Notes: generated from the letters alone by a model not told the origin. Positions 26,559-34,719 are shown, numbered from the stretch's first letter. The stretch is DNA of 64,000 nt from CAVWTN01 sp963757945 (GCA_963757945.1 CAVWTN010000002.1:1736001-1800000), one strand, 5' to 3'. Translations and numbers: made by a program.

Positions 26559-28112
26559 TCAAACCAGCGGTTGCACGCTCGGGCTTTCAAAGGGTGAAAC
26601 GCGCGAAATTTCAGCGAACGCCTCCGCGAGCGTCTCGGGAAGATCGCTTGCGACGACGCCGACCGGTCTGCGCGCTGCGGCAACTTGGCCCGCCACGCCG
26701 TGCCAGTACGCCCCCAGGCGCGCGGCGTCGACCGGTTCGAGGCCCTGCGCGAGCAGCGTCGCGATGATCCCGGTGAGGACGTCGCCGCTCCCCGCGGTCG
26801 CGAGGGCGGCGGAACCGCTCGCATTGACGTGCAGCGTCGTACCGTCGTCGATCTCCGTCGCCGGGCCTTTGAGCAGCGTCGTGACGCCCGTGCGCGCAAC
26901 GAACGCGCGCAAGCGCGCGCTGCGGGAGCCCGCGGCGATCGTGCCCTCACCGGAGAGGCGCGCGAATTCGCGTTCGTGCGGCGTCAAGACGCAGCGCTTC
27001 CCGCGCAGCAGGTCGAGATGCTTGCCCACGTGGTAGAGCGCGCTCGCGTCGACGACGAACGGCAATTCGAGGCGCGCGATGAACCCGCGCAACATCTGGC
27101 CCGTCGCCTCTCCCAGGCTCAGGCCGGGCCCGATGGCGACCGACGACGCGTGCCGGGTCAGTTCGAGCAGCGTATCGATCGCCTCGTCGACAGCGCCTTC
27201 GTCCCAGGTCACGACGACCTGCTCGATGAGGTGCGCGCGTAGGGCCGGCGCCGCATGGGCTGGCGTCGCGACCGTGACGTAGCCTGCGCCTGCACGCGCC
27301 GCGCCGCGCGCGCAGAGCACGGCGGCGCCGGGGAATTGCACGGAACCGGCGATCACGAGCGGCGCGCCGGCCGCACGTTTGTCGACCTCGGCCGCGCGCC
27401 GTGGAAGAAGCGCGCTCGCCTCGCGCCGAGCGAGCGTTTCGATATGGGGCGGCGGGAGCGCGCAGATCTCGCCGGCGATGCCGATATCGCCGGCGAGCAG
27501 CTTGCCCGCAGCAGAGCGCGCCGGCTCGAGCAAGAGTCCCAATTTCGGTGCGCCGAGCGAGATCGTCGCATGCGCGCGCACGAACGTGGGGGCGAGCGCG
27601 CCGCTCGTCGCGTCGGCGCCCGTCGGGATGTCGATCGCGAGCACGGGACCGCCGAACAGAGCGAGCGCTTCGATCGCCGGCGCGAATGCGGCGCCCGGGA
27701 CGGATCGGGCTCCCGTTCCCAGCATCGCATCGAGCGCGAGATCCGCGCGTTCGAGCGCGGCGCTCGCTTCGGCGAGCGAACGCGGGAACGTCGTCACCTT
27801 CACGAAGGCGGCCGCGGCGCGCGTTTCCGCGTCGCGACGCGCCTCGCTCGGCGTGGGCGCGGGGAGCGCGTAGACCGTGCATTCGAACTCGAGGCCGAGC
27901 CCCAGTTCGGCGAGGGCCGCGAACGCGGCAAACGCGTCCCCGCCATTGTTTCCAGGCCCGGCAAATGCAACGATGCGCCGAGCGCCGGGCGCGAGCGCTC
28001 GAATCGTTTCGGCGATCGCGCTTCCGGCAGAGCGCATCAAAGCGACCTCGCCGAGCCGCGCGCAGCCGCGCGCATCGGCCTCGCGCATTTGCGCGGCGTC
28101 GAGCACGCGCAT
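26559..28112 (-). CDS. nnrDE: Bifunctional NAD(P)HX epimerase/dehydratase
   Basis: NnrD/NnrE repair hydrated NAD(P)H: the N-terminal YjeF domain epimerises R/S-NAD(P)HX and the C-terminal kinase-fold domain dehydrates it with ADP. The 517-residue protein starts at ATG 28112. The N-terminal half has FAGPGNNGGDAFAAFAAL (the epimerase PGNNGGD loop) and AIDIPTGADATSG; the C-terminal half has VVDASALYHV, LTPHEREFARL, LLKGPATEIDDG and the catalytic ATAGSGDVLTGIIA. The start overlaps the acpS stop by one base (TGATG). acpS-nnrDE pairing is frequent in bacteria, which supports both calls. Confidence 0.93.
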   Translation of the reverse strand: MRVLDAAQMREADARGCARLGEVALMRSAGSAIAETIRALAPGARRIVAFAGPGNNGGDAFAAFAALAELGLGLEFECTVYALPAPTPSEARRDAETRAAAAFVKVTTFPRSLAEASAALERADLALDAMLGTGARSVPGAAFAPAIEALALFGGPVLAIDIPTGADATSGALAPTFVRAHATISLGAPKLGLLLEPARSAAGKLLAGDIGIAGEICALPPPHIETLARREASALLPRRAAEVDKRAAGAPLVIAGSVQFPGAAVLCARGAARAGAGYVTVATPAHAAPALRAHLIEQVVVTWDEGAVDEAIDTLLELTRHASSVAIGPGLSLGEATGQMLRGFIARLELPFVVDASALYHVGKHLDLLRGKRCVLTPHEREFARLSGEGTIAAGSRSARLRAFVARTGVTTLLKGPATEIDDGTTLHVNASGSAALATAGSGDVLTGIIATLLAQGLEPVDAARLGAYWHGVAGQVAAARRPVGVVASDLPETLAEAFAEISRVSPFESPSVQPLV

Positions 28113-28480
28113 CAGGGGTTCCGTTCGAGGACGACGACGGCGGCCGCCGTCGCGGCCGTGTGCGTGATCGTGAGATGGATCGCATCGACCCGGGCTCGCT
28201 CGGGCAAGTCGTTCGCCCTGCCGTAGAAGCGCAGCACGGGCTTCCCGCTCGGCGCGTGCGAGACGCCGACCTGGCGCCATGGGATCGCGAAGCCGAACGC
28301 CTTGCGTGCGGCCTCTTTCGCGGCGAAGAATCCGGCGAGCCGCTCCGGCCAATTCCGCTTGCGCAGCGCGTAGGCCATCTCTTCCTCCGTGTAGATCTTG
28401 CGTGCGAACCACTCGAGCCGGGTTGCATCGAAGCGGTAGCGCTCGACTTCCGCGAGGTCGATCCCGATGCCGACGATCAT
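28112..28480 (-). CDS. acpS: Holo-[acyl-carrier-protein] synthase
   Basis: AcpS transfers phosphopantetheine from CoA to the serine of acyl-carrier protein, enabling fatty-acid synthesis. The 122-residue protein begins MIVGIGIDLAEVERY (magnesium-binding Asp8) and contains FFAAKEAARKAFG (the conserved Glu and Lys) and LTITHTAATAAAVVV, all in the expected positions. The start ATG 28480 gives the standard family length; the frame is open to 28780 but that part is antisense to the archaemetzincin gene. It is translationally coupled to nnrDE. Confidence 0.95.
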   Translation of the reverse strand: MIVGIGIDLAEVERYRFDATRLEWFARKIYTEEEMAYALRKRNWPERLAGFFAAKEAARKAFGFAIPWRQVGVSHAPSGKPVLRFYGRANDLPERARVDAIHLTITHTAATAAAVVVLERNP

Positions 28481-28577
28481 GCCGCGCACTTCGCGATGGA
28501 ATGCGTGCAATGCTGCACGAGGGGTTGAGGGGGCGCGGCGCCAACGTTGGAAGTTAATACCTCGCACGTTTGCGATA

Positions 28578-29126
28578 ATGGGTGACTCCGTGGGTCGAAT
28601 CGGCATTGTCCCGGTCAACGCGATCGACGCCTCCCTCCTCACGCGTTTGGCGCTGTGCCTCGAGGAGCGTTTTCTGCTCTCATGTAGCGTCGAGCGGACG
28701 CTGCGCGTGCCGGCGACGAGCCTGAACAGCGTGCGCAAGCAGCTCTTTCTGAATACGCTCGTCGCGCGAGCTGCCGCCATGGAGCTGCCCTTCGAGGGCT
28801 TTCGCCTCGTGGTGACCGACTACGATCTCTACAAGATCTCGCATCAATTCGTCTTCGGCGACGGGAGCGACGAGCACAAGGTGGCGCTGGTCTCGCTGCA
28901 CCGGATGCGCACCGAGTTCTACCGCGAGGCAGCCGACGAGAACTTGCTCTTCCAGCGCCTGCTCAAGGAGTCCGTTCACAATCTCGGCCACGCGATGGGC
29001 CTGCGCCACTGTCAGCAGCCGCGCTGCGCGATGGTCGTTTCGAACTCGATCTTCGACACGGACAATAAGCATCCGCACCTCTGCGAGAGCTGCGAGCGCC
29101 GCGCCCGGCGGCCGCTGCTCGGCTGA
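28578..29126 (+). CDS. amzA: Archaemetzincin-family protein with Asn in place of the catalytic Glu
   Basis: This 182-residue protein matches archaemetzincins, small zinc proteins with the signature HExxHxxGxxHC...C...CxxC. Visible here are VHNLGHAMGLRHC (His134, His138, His144, Cys145), Cys150 followed by AMVVSNSIFD (the Met-turn segment), and Cys169/Cys172 in HLCESCERR. The zinc ligands and the structural cysteines are intact, but the general-base Glu is Asn135 (cac aat ctc ggc cac). Peptidase activity is therefore doubtful, although binding functions may persist. The start is ATG 28578, alternatively GTG 28590. It is divergent from acpS with about 97 bp between starts. Confidence 0.85.
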   Translation: MGDSVGRIGIVPVNAIDASLLTRLALCLEERFLLSCSVERTLRVPATSLNSVRKQLFLNTLVARAAAMELPFEGFRLVVTDYDLYKISHQFVFGDGSDEHKVALVSLHRMRTEFYREAADENLLFQRLLKESVHNLGHAMGLRHCQQPRCAMVVSNSIFDTDNKHPHLCESCERRARRPLLG

Positions 29127-29144
29127 GCGGACGGAACGCGGCTC

Positions 29145-29942
29145 CTAGCGCAGGACGCGCGCGTCGGCGAGGCCGATGCGCTCCTCGCGACCGGCCCGCA
29201 TGACGATCAGCGCGCCGTCGCCGGCGATCCGGCGCCCCTCGGCCTCGAACGGCGTCGCATCACCGTCGCGAAGGATGCGATACGTCGTTCCGTACAGGTT
29301 CGCACGCACTTCCCAGCGGCGCGCTACCGCAGCCGGATCGGCGAGCAGCTCGAACTGCGTTTGATATTGCTGTGCGAGCGCGATCAGCAGCGGCTCGCGC
29401 CGCACGTCCGGTGCGCGCTCCGAGAGAAACGCGGGCTGCGGGTCGAGCGCGAGCAATTCGGCCGACGAGAGCGGGCGCACGACGTTGAGGCCGACGCCGC
29501 ATGCAACGAACGCCTTCGCGCCTTGCACGCGGCTCACGGAAAGAATGCCGCAGCACTTGCGTCCGTCGAGCAGCAGATCGTTGGGCCATTGCAGCGCGAG
29601 GCGCAAGCCGGTCGTTTCCTCGACCGCACCGGCCACCGCGAGTGCGCACCAGAACGGCAGGGCCCACAGCGCACTCGCCGCGATCGCTTCGGGCAAGATG
29701 GCCGTGCAGAGCAGGGACGATCCCGGCGGTGCGAGCCAAGCGCGTGCATGCCGCCCGCGGCCCTGCGCCTGATAGTCGACGGCGAGAATGCGGCCGGCCG
29801 CAGCGCCATCGCCCAGCAGCGCCGCCGCGTCGTCGTTCGTGCTATCGGTCGCCTCGCGCCAGTCGAGGTGAAAACGCGTTTCGCGCAATGCGAGCGCGAC
29901 GCCGGCCGCATCGAACGCCGACCAGGCTTCCTTTCCGCTCAT
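29145..29942 (-). CDS. birA: Biotin--[acetyl-CoA-carboxylase] ligase (no DNA-binding domain)
   Basis: BirA activates biotin with ATP and attaches it to the biotin carrier domain of carboxylases. The 265-residue protein is the short monofunctional form without the N-terminal HTH. The catalytic domain shows EATDSTNDDAA, the biotinyl-AMP loop QGRGRHARAWLAPPGSSL, LQWPNDLLLDGRKCCGIL and VACGVGLNVVRP, followed by the C-terminal SH3-like barrel. It is convergent with the archaemetzincin gene and divergent from ndk (18 bp between the starts), so their promoters must overlap the opposing genes. Confidence 0.94.
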   Translation of the reverse strand: MSGKEAWSAFDAAGVALALRETRFHLDWREATDSTNDDAAALLGDGAAAGRILAVDYQAQGRGRHARAWLAPPGSSLLCTAILPEAIAASALWALPFWCALAVAGAVEETTGLRLALQWPNDLLLDGRKCCGILSVSRVQGAKAFVACGVGLNVVRPLSSAELLALDPQPAFLSERAPDVRREPLLIALAQQYQTQFELLADPAAVARRWEVRANLYGTTYRILRDGDATPFEAEGRRIAGDGALIVMRAGREERIGLADARVLR

Positions 29943-29960
29943 ACCGTACTACGCGGCGTC

Positions 29961-30419
29961 ATGGCTATCGAACAAACGCTCATCCTCATCAAACCCGACG
30001 CCGTCGCCCGCGGGCTGACCGGCGAGATCCTCGCCCGCTTCGAGCGGCGCGGCTATACGATCGCGGCTGCGAAGCTGTTGCTCACGAGCGACGCGCTCGC
30101 CCGGCGTCACTACGCCGAGCACGAAGGGAAACCGTTTTTTGCGGGCCTCGTCTCGTACATCACGAGCGCCCCGATCGTCGCGCTCGTCATCGAAGGCTCG
30201 GACGCGGTCGAAGGGAGCCGCTCCGCGATCGGCGCGACGAACCCGATCAAAGCCGCCCCCGGCTCGATCCGCGGCGATTTCGGTCAGACGATCGGCCGCA
30301 ACCTCGTCCACGGCAGCGACTCCGTGGAAAGCGCGAAGCGTGAGATCGCGATCTGGTTCGAGCCCGGTGAGATTCATTCTCGCCCGCCCGAACTCGAGAA
30401 GTGGCTCGTCGACGTCTGA
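29961..30419 (+). CDS. ndk: Nucleoside-diphosphate kinase
   Basis: Ndk equalises nucleoside triphosphate pools by a ping-pong phosphohistidine mechanism. The 152-residue protein begins MAIEQTLILIKPDAVARG at ATG 29961 and has GATNPIKAAPGSIRGDFG and the active-site histidine in RNLVHGSDS. Length and motif spacing are normal. A strong hairpin lies 48 bp past the stop. Confidence 0.96.
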   Translation: MAIEQTLILIKPDAVARGLTGEILARFERRGYTIAAAKLLLTSDALARRHYAEHEGKPFFAGLVSYITSAPIVALVIEGSDAVEGSRSAIGATNPIKAAPGSIRGDFGQTIGRNLVHGSDSVESAKREIAIWFEPGEIHSRPPELEKWLVDV

Positions 30420-30466
30420 ATCCGGCCCCGCACGCCGGCCGCCGGAGCCGCGGCCCCTGCGTACAT

Positions 30467-30499
30467 GAAGAAGCCTCGCGATCATCGCGAGGCTTCTTC
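30467..30499. terminator. Bidirectional terminator between ndk and the DUF937 gene
   Basis: GAAGAAGCCTCGCGAT at 30467-30482 is followed after one base by its exact complement. This forms a stem of about 14 bp with a short loop, flanked by A-rich and T-rich arms (AAGAAG/CTTCTT). It sits between two convergent genes and can serve both strands. Confidence 0.75.
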
Positions 30500-30526
30500 G
30501 ATTCGAGCGGAGCGCCGTGTCGTGGC

Positions 30527-30910
30527 TTACCGGCCGCCGCCAAAGAGACTGCCCATCAGTGAGGGCCCGAGTTGCGTGAGCAGTGCGGGGTTTCTCTCTA
30601 GGAATGCGGACGTGGCCGCCTGGATGACCTCCGGGTGGCCCTTCGCGAAGTCGATGAGCGAACCGACGGCGCCGGGGTCTCCGCTTTGAACGGCGTCTGC
30701 GCTCGTCCCGGCTTGCGTCGCGGCCTCGGCGCCCGTCCCCGTGAACGGTACGTGGTTCGTGAACGCGTCGAGCAGGTGCTGCCCGAGCGACGCGCGCGTC
30801 GTATCGTCGACCTGGGCGGAACCGTTTTGAAGCAGGTTCCCGAGTTGGTCGCCGCTGAGCTGTTTGACCAAGTCCAGGGGGTTGCCCCCGAATAAATTGC
30901 CGAAATCCAT
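30527..30910 (-). CDS. DUF937 (YidB-like) protein
   Basis: A 127-residue protein starting at ATG 30910, with AAAAGGAGC 9 nt upstream. It begins with the short Gly-rich, amphipathic MDFGNLFGGN, then LDLVKQLSGDQLGNLLQ, a central helix-rich DUF937-like region, and ends in a second Gly-rich tail (LMGSLFGGGR). The family is widespread and uncharacterised, with no catalytic residues visible. It is divergent from eno (53 bp between starts) and convergent with ndk. Confidence 0.7.
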   Translation of the reverse strand: MDFGNLFGGNPLDLVKQLSGDQLGNLLQNGSAQVDDTTRASLGQHLLDAFTNHVPFTGTGAEAATQAGTSADAVQSGDPGAVGSLIDFAKGHPEVIQAATSAFLERNPALLTQLGPSLMGSLFGGGR

Positions 30911-30962
30911 GCGATTAAGCTCCTTTTGAAGCCGGGGGTTCAACGGCCGAGGGAGTCGCCCT

Positions 30963-32306
30963 GTGCGAACGCGAACCCTCGCGGCCGTGATCGAATCATT
31001 ACGTGGCGGCGGCCGTCCGCTCATCGAAAGCGTCCATGCCCGCGAGGTGCTCGATTCGCGCGGGAACCCGACGGTTGCGGTTACCGTCGCGACCACCTTT
31101 GGCGCCGTGGAAGAGGCGATGGTTCCCTCCGGCGCGTCGACGGGCGCGTTCGAGGCCGTCGAACTGCGCGACGGCGATCCGGCGCGTTACGGCGGTAAGG
31201 GCGTCTTGCGCGCCGTCGCCGCGGTCAACGAGATGTTGGGTCCGGTCATCGAAGGGCTCGATGCGACCGCGCAACGCGAGATCGACGAGCGTCTGATCGA
31301 ACTCGACGGCACGCCGAACAAAGCGAACTTCGGTGCGAACGCGATTCTGGGAATTTCGCTCGCGACGGCGCGCGCCGCGGCGGCGAGCTTGGGACTGCCG
31401 CTCTTCCGTTATCTCGGCGGGCCCAGCGCAAGCACGCTGCCGGTGCCGATGATGAACGTGATCAACGGCGGCAAGCACGCGCAAGGTGCGCTGCAGTTTC
31501 AGGAGTGCATGATCGTTCCGGCCGGCGCGCCCTCGTTCGCCGAAGCGTTGCGCTACGGTGCGGAGACGTTTCATGCGCTCGGGAAGATCTTGCACGAGCG
31601 CGGGTTGCCGACGCTCGTCGGTGACGAGGGCGGCTATGCGCCGCCGCTCGAGACGCCGGATCAGGCGCTCGATCTCTTGGTCGCGGCGATCAAGCGCGCG
31701 GGCTACAAGCCGGGCGTCGACATCTCGATCGCGCTCGATCCCGCCTCGAGTGAATTCTTTTCGGACGGGAAGTACTATCCGCTGACCAAGGACAAAGCGT
31801 TCAGCGGCGCCGAGCTGGTCGATCTCTACGCGGATCTCTCGGAGCGCTTCCCGATCGTGTCGCTCGAAGACGGCGCCGCCGAGGACGATTGGGAGACGTG
31901 GCGCGCGTTGACCGCGCGTATCGGCGCAAACGTGCAGATCGTCGGCGACGACCTCTTCGTGACGAACACGCAGCGCTTGGCGCGCGGGATCGAAGAGGGG
32001 AGCGCGAACGCGATCCTCATCAAGGTCAATCAGATCGGCACGCTCACGGAAACGCTCGATGCCGTCGAAATGGCGCATCGTGCGGGCTTCCGCGCTCAGA
32101 TCTCGCATCGCTCCGGCGAGACGGGCGATACGACGATCGCCGATCTCGCGGTCGCCACGGGCGCCGGGCAGATCAAGACGGGTTCGCTCTGCCGCAGCGA
32201 CCGCGTCGAGAAGTACAATCGGCTGCTCGCAATCGAGGAACAACTGGGCGACGTCGCGCGCTACCCGGGCGCGACGATCTTCCGCCGCTCGCGGGTCCCG
32301 GCCTGA
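30963..32306 (+). CDS. eno: Enolase
   Basis: Enolase interconverts 2-phosphoglycerate and phosphoenolpyruvate in glycolysis. The 447-residue protein shows IESVHAREVLDSRGNPTV, VPSGASTGAFEAVELRDGD (substrate loop), NVINGGKHAQGALQFQECMIVP, the magnesium Asp/Glu residues in ISIALDPASSEF and VSLEDGAAEDDW, the catalytic Lys in AILIKVNQIGTLTET and SHRSGETGDT. The start is GTG 30963, preceded by GAGGGAG at 8 nt; this gives about 18 extra residues before the conserved core, so GTG 30987 is an alternative. Confidence 0.96.
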   Translation: MRTRTLAAVIESLRGGGRPLIESVHAREVLDSRGNPTVAVTVATTFGAVEEAMVPSGASTGAFEAVELRDGDPARYGGKGVLRAVAAVNEMLGPVIEGLDATAQREIDERLIELDGTPNKANFGANAILGISLATARAAAASLGLPLFRYLGGPSASTLPVPMMNVINGGKHAQGALQFQECMIVPAGAPSFAEALRYGAETFHALGKILHERGLPTLVGDEGGYAPPLETPDQALDLLVAAIKRAGYKPGVDISIALDPASSEFFSDGKYYPLTKDKAFSGAELVDLYADLSERFPIVSLEDGAAEDDWETWRALTARIGANVQIVGDDLFVTNTQRLARGIEEGSANAILIKVNQIGTLTETLDAVEMAHRAGFRAQISHRSGETGDTTIADLAVATGAGQIKTGSLCRSDRVEKYNRLLAIEEQLGDVARYPGATIFRRSRVPA

Positions 32307-32383
32307 CCAAGGCCGGGACCGCCCGGGTCGCCGCCCTTGCGCTACCAGGAAAAGCGGGGATGGTCCCGATATAGGAGACGGCC

Positions 32384-32455
32384 GGGCCCGTAGCTCAGCG
32401 GTAGAGCGGCCGGCTCATAACTGGTTGCGCGCTGGTTCGAATCCAGCCGGGCCCA
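32384..32455 (+). tRNA. tRNA with CAU anticodon, probably tRNA-Ile2 (elongator Met possible)
   Basis: The cloverleaf folds cleanly: acceptor GGGCCCG/CGGGCCC, D-arm GCTC...GAGC, anticodon arm GCCGG-CTCATAA-CTGGT and T-arm GCTGG-TTCGAAT-CCAGC. CCA is not encoded. The CAU anticodon could belong to elongator tRNA-Met or to tRNA-Ile2, read with lysidine. The variable/T-arm (TTGCGCGCTGGTTC) resembles known Ile2 tRNAs more than Met, so Ile2 is favoured without certainty. The next tRNA begins 3 nt downstream. Confidence 0.9.
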
Positions 32456-32458
32456 CGT

Positions 32459-32533
32459 GGCGCCATAGTCTATCGGTTAGGACGCGGCCCTTTCAAGGCT
32501 GAGAGACGGGTTCGACTCCCGTTGGCGCTACCA
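32459..32533 (+). tRNA. tRNA-Glu (anticodon UUC)
   Basis: Acceptor GGCGCCA pairs with TGGCGCT, the anticodon loop is CTTTCAA (UUC), the T-arm is ACGGG-TTCGACT-CCCGT, and CCA is encoded. It forms a tandem pair with the preceding tRNA. The last 23 nt (32511-32533) recur downstream, marking this tRNA as the integration target of the accessory island. Confidence 0.95.
32511..32533 (+). other. Attachment-site copy A (3' end of tRNA-Glu)
   Basis: TTCGACTCCCGTTGGCGCTA plus CCA, the T-loop-to-CCA end of tRNA-Glu, is repeated exactly at 48479-48501 and 49499-49521 and imperfectly at 33251-33269. tRNA 3' ends are the classic target of tyrosine integrases, and one such gene lies 0.8 kb downstream. The identity core is the att crossover region by inference. 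Confidence 0.8.
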
Positions 32534-32535
32534 TG

Positions 32536-32561
32536 AAAACCCTGTAACGACGGGGTTTTTT
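32536..32561 (+). terminator. Terminator of the tRNA pair
   Basis: AAAACCC-TGTAACGAC-GGGGTTTTTT forms a 7-bp stem with a T6 tail immediately after tRNA-Glu. A degenerate copy follows attachment copy B (about 33270-33295), and an analogous hairpin (GCCCTGTCCAAACGGGGCTTTTT) follows copy C. Confidence 0.8.
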
Positions 32562-32626
32562 CGTTGCTGACGGCGGCGCGTGGCACCGCTGTGGCACGGA
32601 GCCGGGAAGACGGGGATGGCCGCGGA

Positions 32627-32914
32627 CTAGAACAGAGTCTGAAGATCGCGGCGGCCGTCGACGATTCGAACGATCTCCACCGTCTCGTCAGTCACGCGAT
32701 AGAAGACGACGACGGGTGGGACCGGAATCGAACGAAACTCCGGGCCGATCTCTGGACGCCGGCGTCCCCGATGCGGCAAGGTCGCTAGCGCGTTGGCGCG
32801 CTCTACGATCTGCGCGATGAACGCGCGAGCTCGAACCGCACTATCCCGTGCGATATATCCACCGATCGAGAGGAGATCGGCCTCCGCTTGCGAGGAGAAG
32901 ACGACGCGAGCCAC
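32627..32914 (-). CDS. ParE/RelE-family toxin
   Basis: This 95-residue basic protein with the ParE/RelE fold starts at GTG 32914. It begins with VVFSSQAEADLLSIGGYIARDS, then ALATLPHRGRRRPEIGPEFRSIPVPPVVVFYRV and ends in EIVRIVDGRRDL, the usual order for ParE-type toxins that poison gyrase or ribosomes. A 53-residue antitoxin gene ends 9 bp upstream on the same strand. The pair lies between the tRNA-Glu and the second attachment copy, so it sits on its own att-bounded segment. Confidence 0.88.
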   Translation of the reverse strand: MARVVFSSQAEADLLSIGGYIARDSAVRARAFIAQIVERANALATLPHRGRRRPEIGPEFRSIPVPPVVVFYRVTDETVEIVRIVDGRRDLQTLF

Positions 32915-32923
32915 GGGCAGCGG

Positions 32924-33085
32924 CTATTCCTCGTCGCGCTCCTTCTCGATCTTGTCGATGAGCGCGTACGCTTTTGCGTAAACCGCCTCAGCGGGGATCG
33001 CCTCGCCGCGATCAAGGGCCGCCGCGCCCTCGAGGACGTCGGCCTTGAGCTGATCGAAGAACGGGTCCGCCTTTGGTTCGTACAT
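32924..33085 (-). CDS. Small ParD-like antitoxin
   Basis: This is a 53-residue, acidic protein, ATG 33085 to TAG 32924. It reads MYEPKADPFFDQLKADVLEG followed by AALDRGEAIPAEAVYAKAYALIDKIEKERDEE. The ALDRGEAIPAEAV segment matches the C-terminal toxin-neutralising region of ParD-type antitoxins. It is too short to contain a full ribbon-helix-helix plus linker, so autoregulation may be weak or absent. Its position directly before the ParE-like toxin makes the pair convincing. Confidence 0.75.
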   Translation of the reverse strand: MYEPKADPFFDQLKADVLEGAAALDRGEAIPAEAVYAKAYALIDKIEKERDEE

Positions 33086-33250
33086 GCTCAGGTAAGATTC
33101 GGGGGCTGCCCGATGCGACCCCTGGCGGCGGCGGCACCCCGAACCGCCCGGCGCAACTGCAAGTTGAGCCGCCCCCGCGCCCAGGTGGGCTCGGCTATTC
33201 AGGCCTCGCGGCAGCCCTGGGCGAGGACGCTACCGCGCATCAACGGATCC

Positions 33251-33269
33251 GACTCCCGTGGCGCTACCA
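33251..33269 (+). other. Attachment-site copy B (degenerate tRNA-Glu 3' end)
   Basis: GACTCCCGTGGCGCTACCA matches the tRNA-Glu end with one T missing. The roughly 80 bp downstream (degenerate terminator, then CGGCACCGCTGCGGCACGGA) also resembles the bases after the tRNA (32535-32615). The stretch 32511-32615 is thus imperfectly duplicated at 33251-33350. The integrase gene ends 81 bp further on. Confidence 0.7.
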
Positions 33270-33349
33270 AGAAACCTGTAACCACGGACTTTTTTCGTTG
33301 TCGAAGGCGCCGTGCGGCACCGCTGCGGCACGGAGTCGGGAAAACGGGC

Positions 33350-34522
33350 TTACTTCTGAGCCTTTCGCAAGGTCGTGAGCGAGGCGCCCGGGAGATCGTT
33401 GAAACGCGCGGTGGCTGCTCGCTCGATCTGCTCGACGTGGTGGAGGTAGAGGTTGCCGGTTGTGCCGACTTCGGAATGGCCGAGCCACGTCGAAACGCTC
33501 TTGAGGTCGGCTCCGCTGGCGAGCATGAGCGTGGCCGCAGAGTGCCGCAGGTCGTGAAGGCGGACGTGTTCGAGCTTGGCGCTCTTGACGAACCGCGCGA
33601 AGTGCAGGCTGAGCGGGCCGGGATCGTACGCCGTGCCGTCCGCACGGTCGAAAACGTAGGCGTTGTCATCGCGACCGAGCCCGAGGAGGAGCCGGCGCTC
33701 GTTCTGTGCCTTCCGCTGCGCGCGAAGTGCTTCGACGACGAAGCCGGGGATCGCGATCGTGCGCGCGCTGCGCGCCGTCTTGGGCTCCTTTTCGCGGCGC
33801 TCGCCGTTGACCACCTCGACCGACCGTCGCACGGAGATGCGCGAAGCCTCGAAGTCAACGTCGCGCCAGCGCAAACCGCATAGCTCGCCGCGGCGCAGGC
33901 CGGAGCCGACCGCGACGATGATGAGGTTCTCGAGTTCGCCTCCGCGCGCGGCCTCAACGAGCGCTGCGACGCCGGCGGCGTCGAGAGCGCGCATCTCTTT
34001 GCGCTCGACCTTGATCGAGGAGACGGCGTCGGCCGGATTACGGACAAGGATCCCCATGCGGACGGCCCAGCGCAGGGCCGCGCGTAGCGTGTCGAGCGCG
34101 TGCTTAACGCTGCGCGGCGATAGCGTGCCCTTTTCTTTATCGTTCCGCGGTCCGGTTGCCCACTTGGCGACGGCCGCTTCGATATGAGCGGGACGCAGTT
34201 GCTCGGCCCGCAGGCCGCCAAACGCGGGCACGAGGTAGAGGCGCACGATCGAGCCATACCGCTGCACGGTCTTCGCGCCGACTCGATGCTCCGTCGCGGC
34301 GAGCCATCCGGTGAAGAGATCCGCGCATGAGGTACGGCCGCCATCGGCGTATCCGCCTGTCTCGACTTCCGCGAGCAGCGCACGGAGACGCCGCTCCGCG
34401 TCGCGCTTCGTGCCGTGCATGACCTCGCGTCGCTGACGTCGCTTGCCGTCTGCGCTTCGTGGCAGCTCGACGCGCAGATACCACGAACCAGGTGCGCGGC
34501 CGCGTGCGACGTAGCCCTTCAC
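33350..34522 (-). CDS. Tyrosine recombinase (island integrase)
   Basis: This 390-residue phage-type integrase has a basic N-terminal arm-binding region (residues 1-60), a SAM-like core-binding domain (about 63-160) and a catalytic domain (175-375). Catalytic residues are all present: Arg210 (GSGLRRGELCGLRW), His323 and Arg326 (RLHDLRHSAATL), His349 (WLGHS) and the nucleophile Tyr359 (GNLYLHH). It lies just inside attachment copy B and reads toward it, as expected for an integrase acting on the tRNA-Glu site. The start is GTG 34522, which follows the stop of a small upstream frame. Confidence 0.93.
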   Translation of the reverse strand: MKGYVARGRAPGSWYLRVELPRSADGKRRQRREVMHGTKRDAERRLRALLAEVETGGYADGGRTSCADLFTGWLAATEHRVGAKTVQRYGSIVRLYLVPAFGGLRAEQLRPAHIEAAVAKWATGPRNDKEKGTLSPRSVKHALDTLRAALRWAVRMGILVRNPADAVSSIKVERKEMRALDAAGVAALVEAARGGELENLIIVAVGSGLRRGELCGLRWRDVDFEASRISVRRSVEVVNGERREKEPKTARSARTIAIPGFVVEALRAQRKAQNERRLLLGLGRDDNAYVFDRADGTAYDPGPLSLHFARFVKSAKLEHVRLHDLRHSAATLMLASGADLKSVSTWLGHSEVGTTGNLYLHHVEQIERAATARFNDLPGASLTTLRKAQK

Positions 34523-34716
34523 TAGTCCCCTCCCGTTCGCTCGCCCGCGGCCACGTTAAGGTGGCCTGCGATGATCGGCGCCGACGTCCGGCTGTGAGAT
34601 GGAAGCAGTCCTTTGGCGGCACGTTGCCGCGCGCCCTTGGGGCGTTTCTTCAGAGCGAGAAAGCGATCGTGGACCTCGCGCGCGCGTTCGCACCGGCGGC
34701 TTTTCCGTCGTTGCAT
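34522..34716 (-). CDS. Possible small basic protein between xis and int
   Basis: A 64-residue open frame, very basic (MQRRKSRRCERAREVHDRFL...), begins 3 bases after the excisionase stop and ends overlapping the integrase start by one base. The tight packing argues for a coupled gene, but the composition and lack of a recognised domain mean it could be only a spacer. I do not recognise it. Confidence 0.3.
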   Translation of the reverse strand: MQRRKSRRCERAREVHDRFLALKKRPKGARQRAAKGLLPSHSRTSAPIIAGHLNVAAGERTGGD

Positions 34717-34719
34717 CCC

